Assembly (NCBI GenBank): GCA_022749755.1
Contig: CM040447.1
Span: 7,834,545 to 7,898,544, forward strand
Length of the DNA: 64,000 nt
Direction of reading: 5' to 3'
From: Azadirachta indica
Lineage: Eukaryota > Streptophyta > Magnoliopsida > Sapindales > Meliaceae
Shown one piece after another: positions 62,737 through 64,000 of this stretch. The notes under the pieces were generated by a model. It saw only the letters and a list, made by a program, of their open reading frames with translations. It did not search any database and was not told the DNA's origin. Each line of letters opens with the position of its first letter. Position 1 is the first letter of the stretch. The position numbers were made by a program, and so were the translations under genes.

Positions 62737-63850
62737 TCAAGTTCCGCCTCTTTGTTTTTTGAGCTGTGCTTGGACGTCGAGTAAAGCCTGGTTCACTTCC
62801 TCGTCGTCGGGTGATTCTCTTTTCAATATTTCATAGTCCTGTATTGAAGCTTCAAATTTCTCCATCTACAAAAAAATTCAAATATTGTTAGATTTTGTTG
62901 CCAAATAATCGAAGGTTGTTAATTACTTTCTCTTAAAAATAAAAAATTAGAATTATATACTAATAAAATTTAGATAAGATTATCTCTTAATTCGAACTTT
63001 TATTTCAACAAATATATATATATATATATATATTAATGTTTACCTCTAATATAATATAAGATAATAATAACATATATATCGACCATATGTCGAAAAACAA
63101 TGCATAATTACAAATTTAAAAATTAAAATATCAAGAAAATATAGTTAAAGACACCAAACTCTAAAATAACTTATAAATTAATTAAGTAGTAAAAATATTA
63201 ACCTTAATTTTTAAAGTAATAATTAACTAAGGATTCATAATTCTAAAAAAATTATATAGTTTCAAATTACAAATAACTTATATGATTTTAGAAATTTAGC
63301 ACGACTTGAGTAGTAATATATTTATGTTGGAAACATATTTTGTGAAATAAAAATAAAATTCTTCAAATTCAAAGAATGTAACACATTTAAAGCATAAACA
63401 TTAGGGAACCATGCATATGTTGTTATTAATTATATTTATATATCCCATTATTATTAGATTTAATTATTTCCTAATTTATGAATAGAAATTAAGAAAAAGA
63501 CTAGAGTGATGCTCACCTTAGCGAAGCAGTCAGCTCTTCGTAGCCTGGCCTTGCTGTAAGCAGGACGAACGTTGAGAGCGGCGTTGCAATCCTCGATTGC
63601 TTTCTCGTACTGACCGAGCTTGGACCGGCAAGCAGCTCGATTGCAAAGCAAGACTGAGTTGTAAGGGTCGACTTGGAGCCCATCTCCGTAGGCAACGGAA
63701 GCTTCTGAGAACTTTCCCTGCTTGAAAAGGTTGTTTCCGTTTGATCTTGCTGCTGATATAGCCCTAGCTTTTCTCATCACCATGTTTACTTCTTTGCTGT
63801 TTGAATCTAGTTTCGATGCTTTCTGTATTGCTGCCAATGCATCTTCAAAT
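62737..63850 (-). CDS. TPR protein of the TTL family, 3' part only; ends before the thioredoxin-like domain
   Basis: Two exons are visible, 63850-63517 and 62865-62737; the 5' part lies beyond the right edge of the window. The protein reads FEDALAAIQKASKLDSNSKEV, then two TPR repeats (ARSNGNNLFKQGKFSEASVAYGDGL and NSVLLCNRAACRSKLGQYEKAIEDCNAAL), then YSKARLRRADCFAK joined to MEKFEASIQDYEILKRESPDDEEV, closing LKKQRGGT and a stop. This matches the TPR half of TETRATRICOPEPTIDE-REPEAT THIOREDOXIN-LIKE proteins (TTL1-4), scaffolds linked to brassinosteroid, cellulose-synthase and osmotic-stress responses. In those proteins the chain continues after KQRGE(D/E) into a thioredoxin-like domain. Here it stops at that point, and no such domain is seen downstream. 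It may be a shortened paralogue or a decayed end. Confidence 0.85.
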
Positions 63851-64000
63851 CTGTAAACAATAAATTATATATATGAATTAGGAATCTGAATATTATTACC
63901 CCAATCTCTATTTAGGTAATTTTTTTTTTATCGATCTAATAAATTAGAAACAATCAGATTTTTATTGATTAGGTCAATTTACCAATCAATCCAATCCAAT
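63851..64000 (-). other. Intron of the TTL-like gene, running off the window
   Basis: The acceptor (TTTACAG) lies just right of exon start 63850. The donor is outside the window. The bases seen are AT-rich and non-coding. Confidence 0.7.

Overview
The window reads as nuclear DNA of a flowering plant, most likely a eudicot. It is AT-rich, its genes are cut by short GT-AG introns, simple-sequence repeats are abundant, and every recognisable protein belongs to a land-plant family. I cannot assign the species from sequence alone. There are eight protein-coding genes and one nuclear tRNA gene in 64 kb. I found no intact transposase or reverse-transcriptase ORF and no CRISPR or prokaryotic features.

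Layout. A DUF630/DUF632 (NRG2/APSR1-type) gene runs forward at 3.1-6.0 kb and converges on a reverse-strand seven-exon ACX2-type peroxisomal acyl-CoA oxidase at 6.8-10.2 kb. A forward gene of unknown function with a canonical destruction box and an E2F-like site lies at 12.9-14.4 kb, followed by about 2.5 kb of non-coding DNA. A single-exon AP2/ERF gene of the RAP2.4/WIND1 type is at 23.7-24.8 kb, with G-boxes in its promoter and two palindrome-bearing patches upstream. From 25 to 46 kb is a gene desert rich in (TA)n tracts and old repeats; it holds one tRNA-Ala(UGC) gene at 39.5 kb and one weak small-ORF candidate at 38.1 kb. An eleven-exon trehalose-6-phosphate phosphatase gene is at 47.1-49.4 kb. 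After a further gene-poor stretch come a reverse-strand NDR1/HIN1-like (LEA_2) membrane protein at 55.5-56.3 kb, a forward secreted PLAT-domain stress protein at 59.9-60.5 kb, and the 3' end of a reverse-strand TPR gene of the TTL family at 62.7 kb to beyond the right edge.

The genes do not form a pathway or operon. Several (RAP2.4-like, TPP, PLAT, NHL, TTL-like) come from families tied to abiotic stress or ABA. Two of the promoters, RAP2.4-like and TPP, carry clusters of CACGTG cores, which fits that theme but does not prove it.

The points most worth a second look are the unknown D-box/E2F gene, the TTL-like gene whose reading frame stops before the usual thioredoxin-like domain, the inverted pair of TCP-type sites in the TPP promoter, the palindrome cluster near 20.4-20.7 kb, an imperfect inverted repeat near 51.9-52.0 kb, and a ~640-bp dispersed repeat shared by 34.6 and 58.4 kb. 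I see no convincing wholly new biological system.
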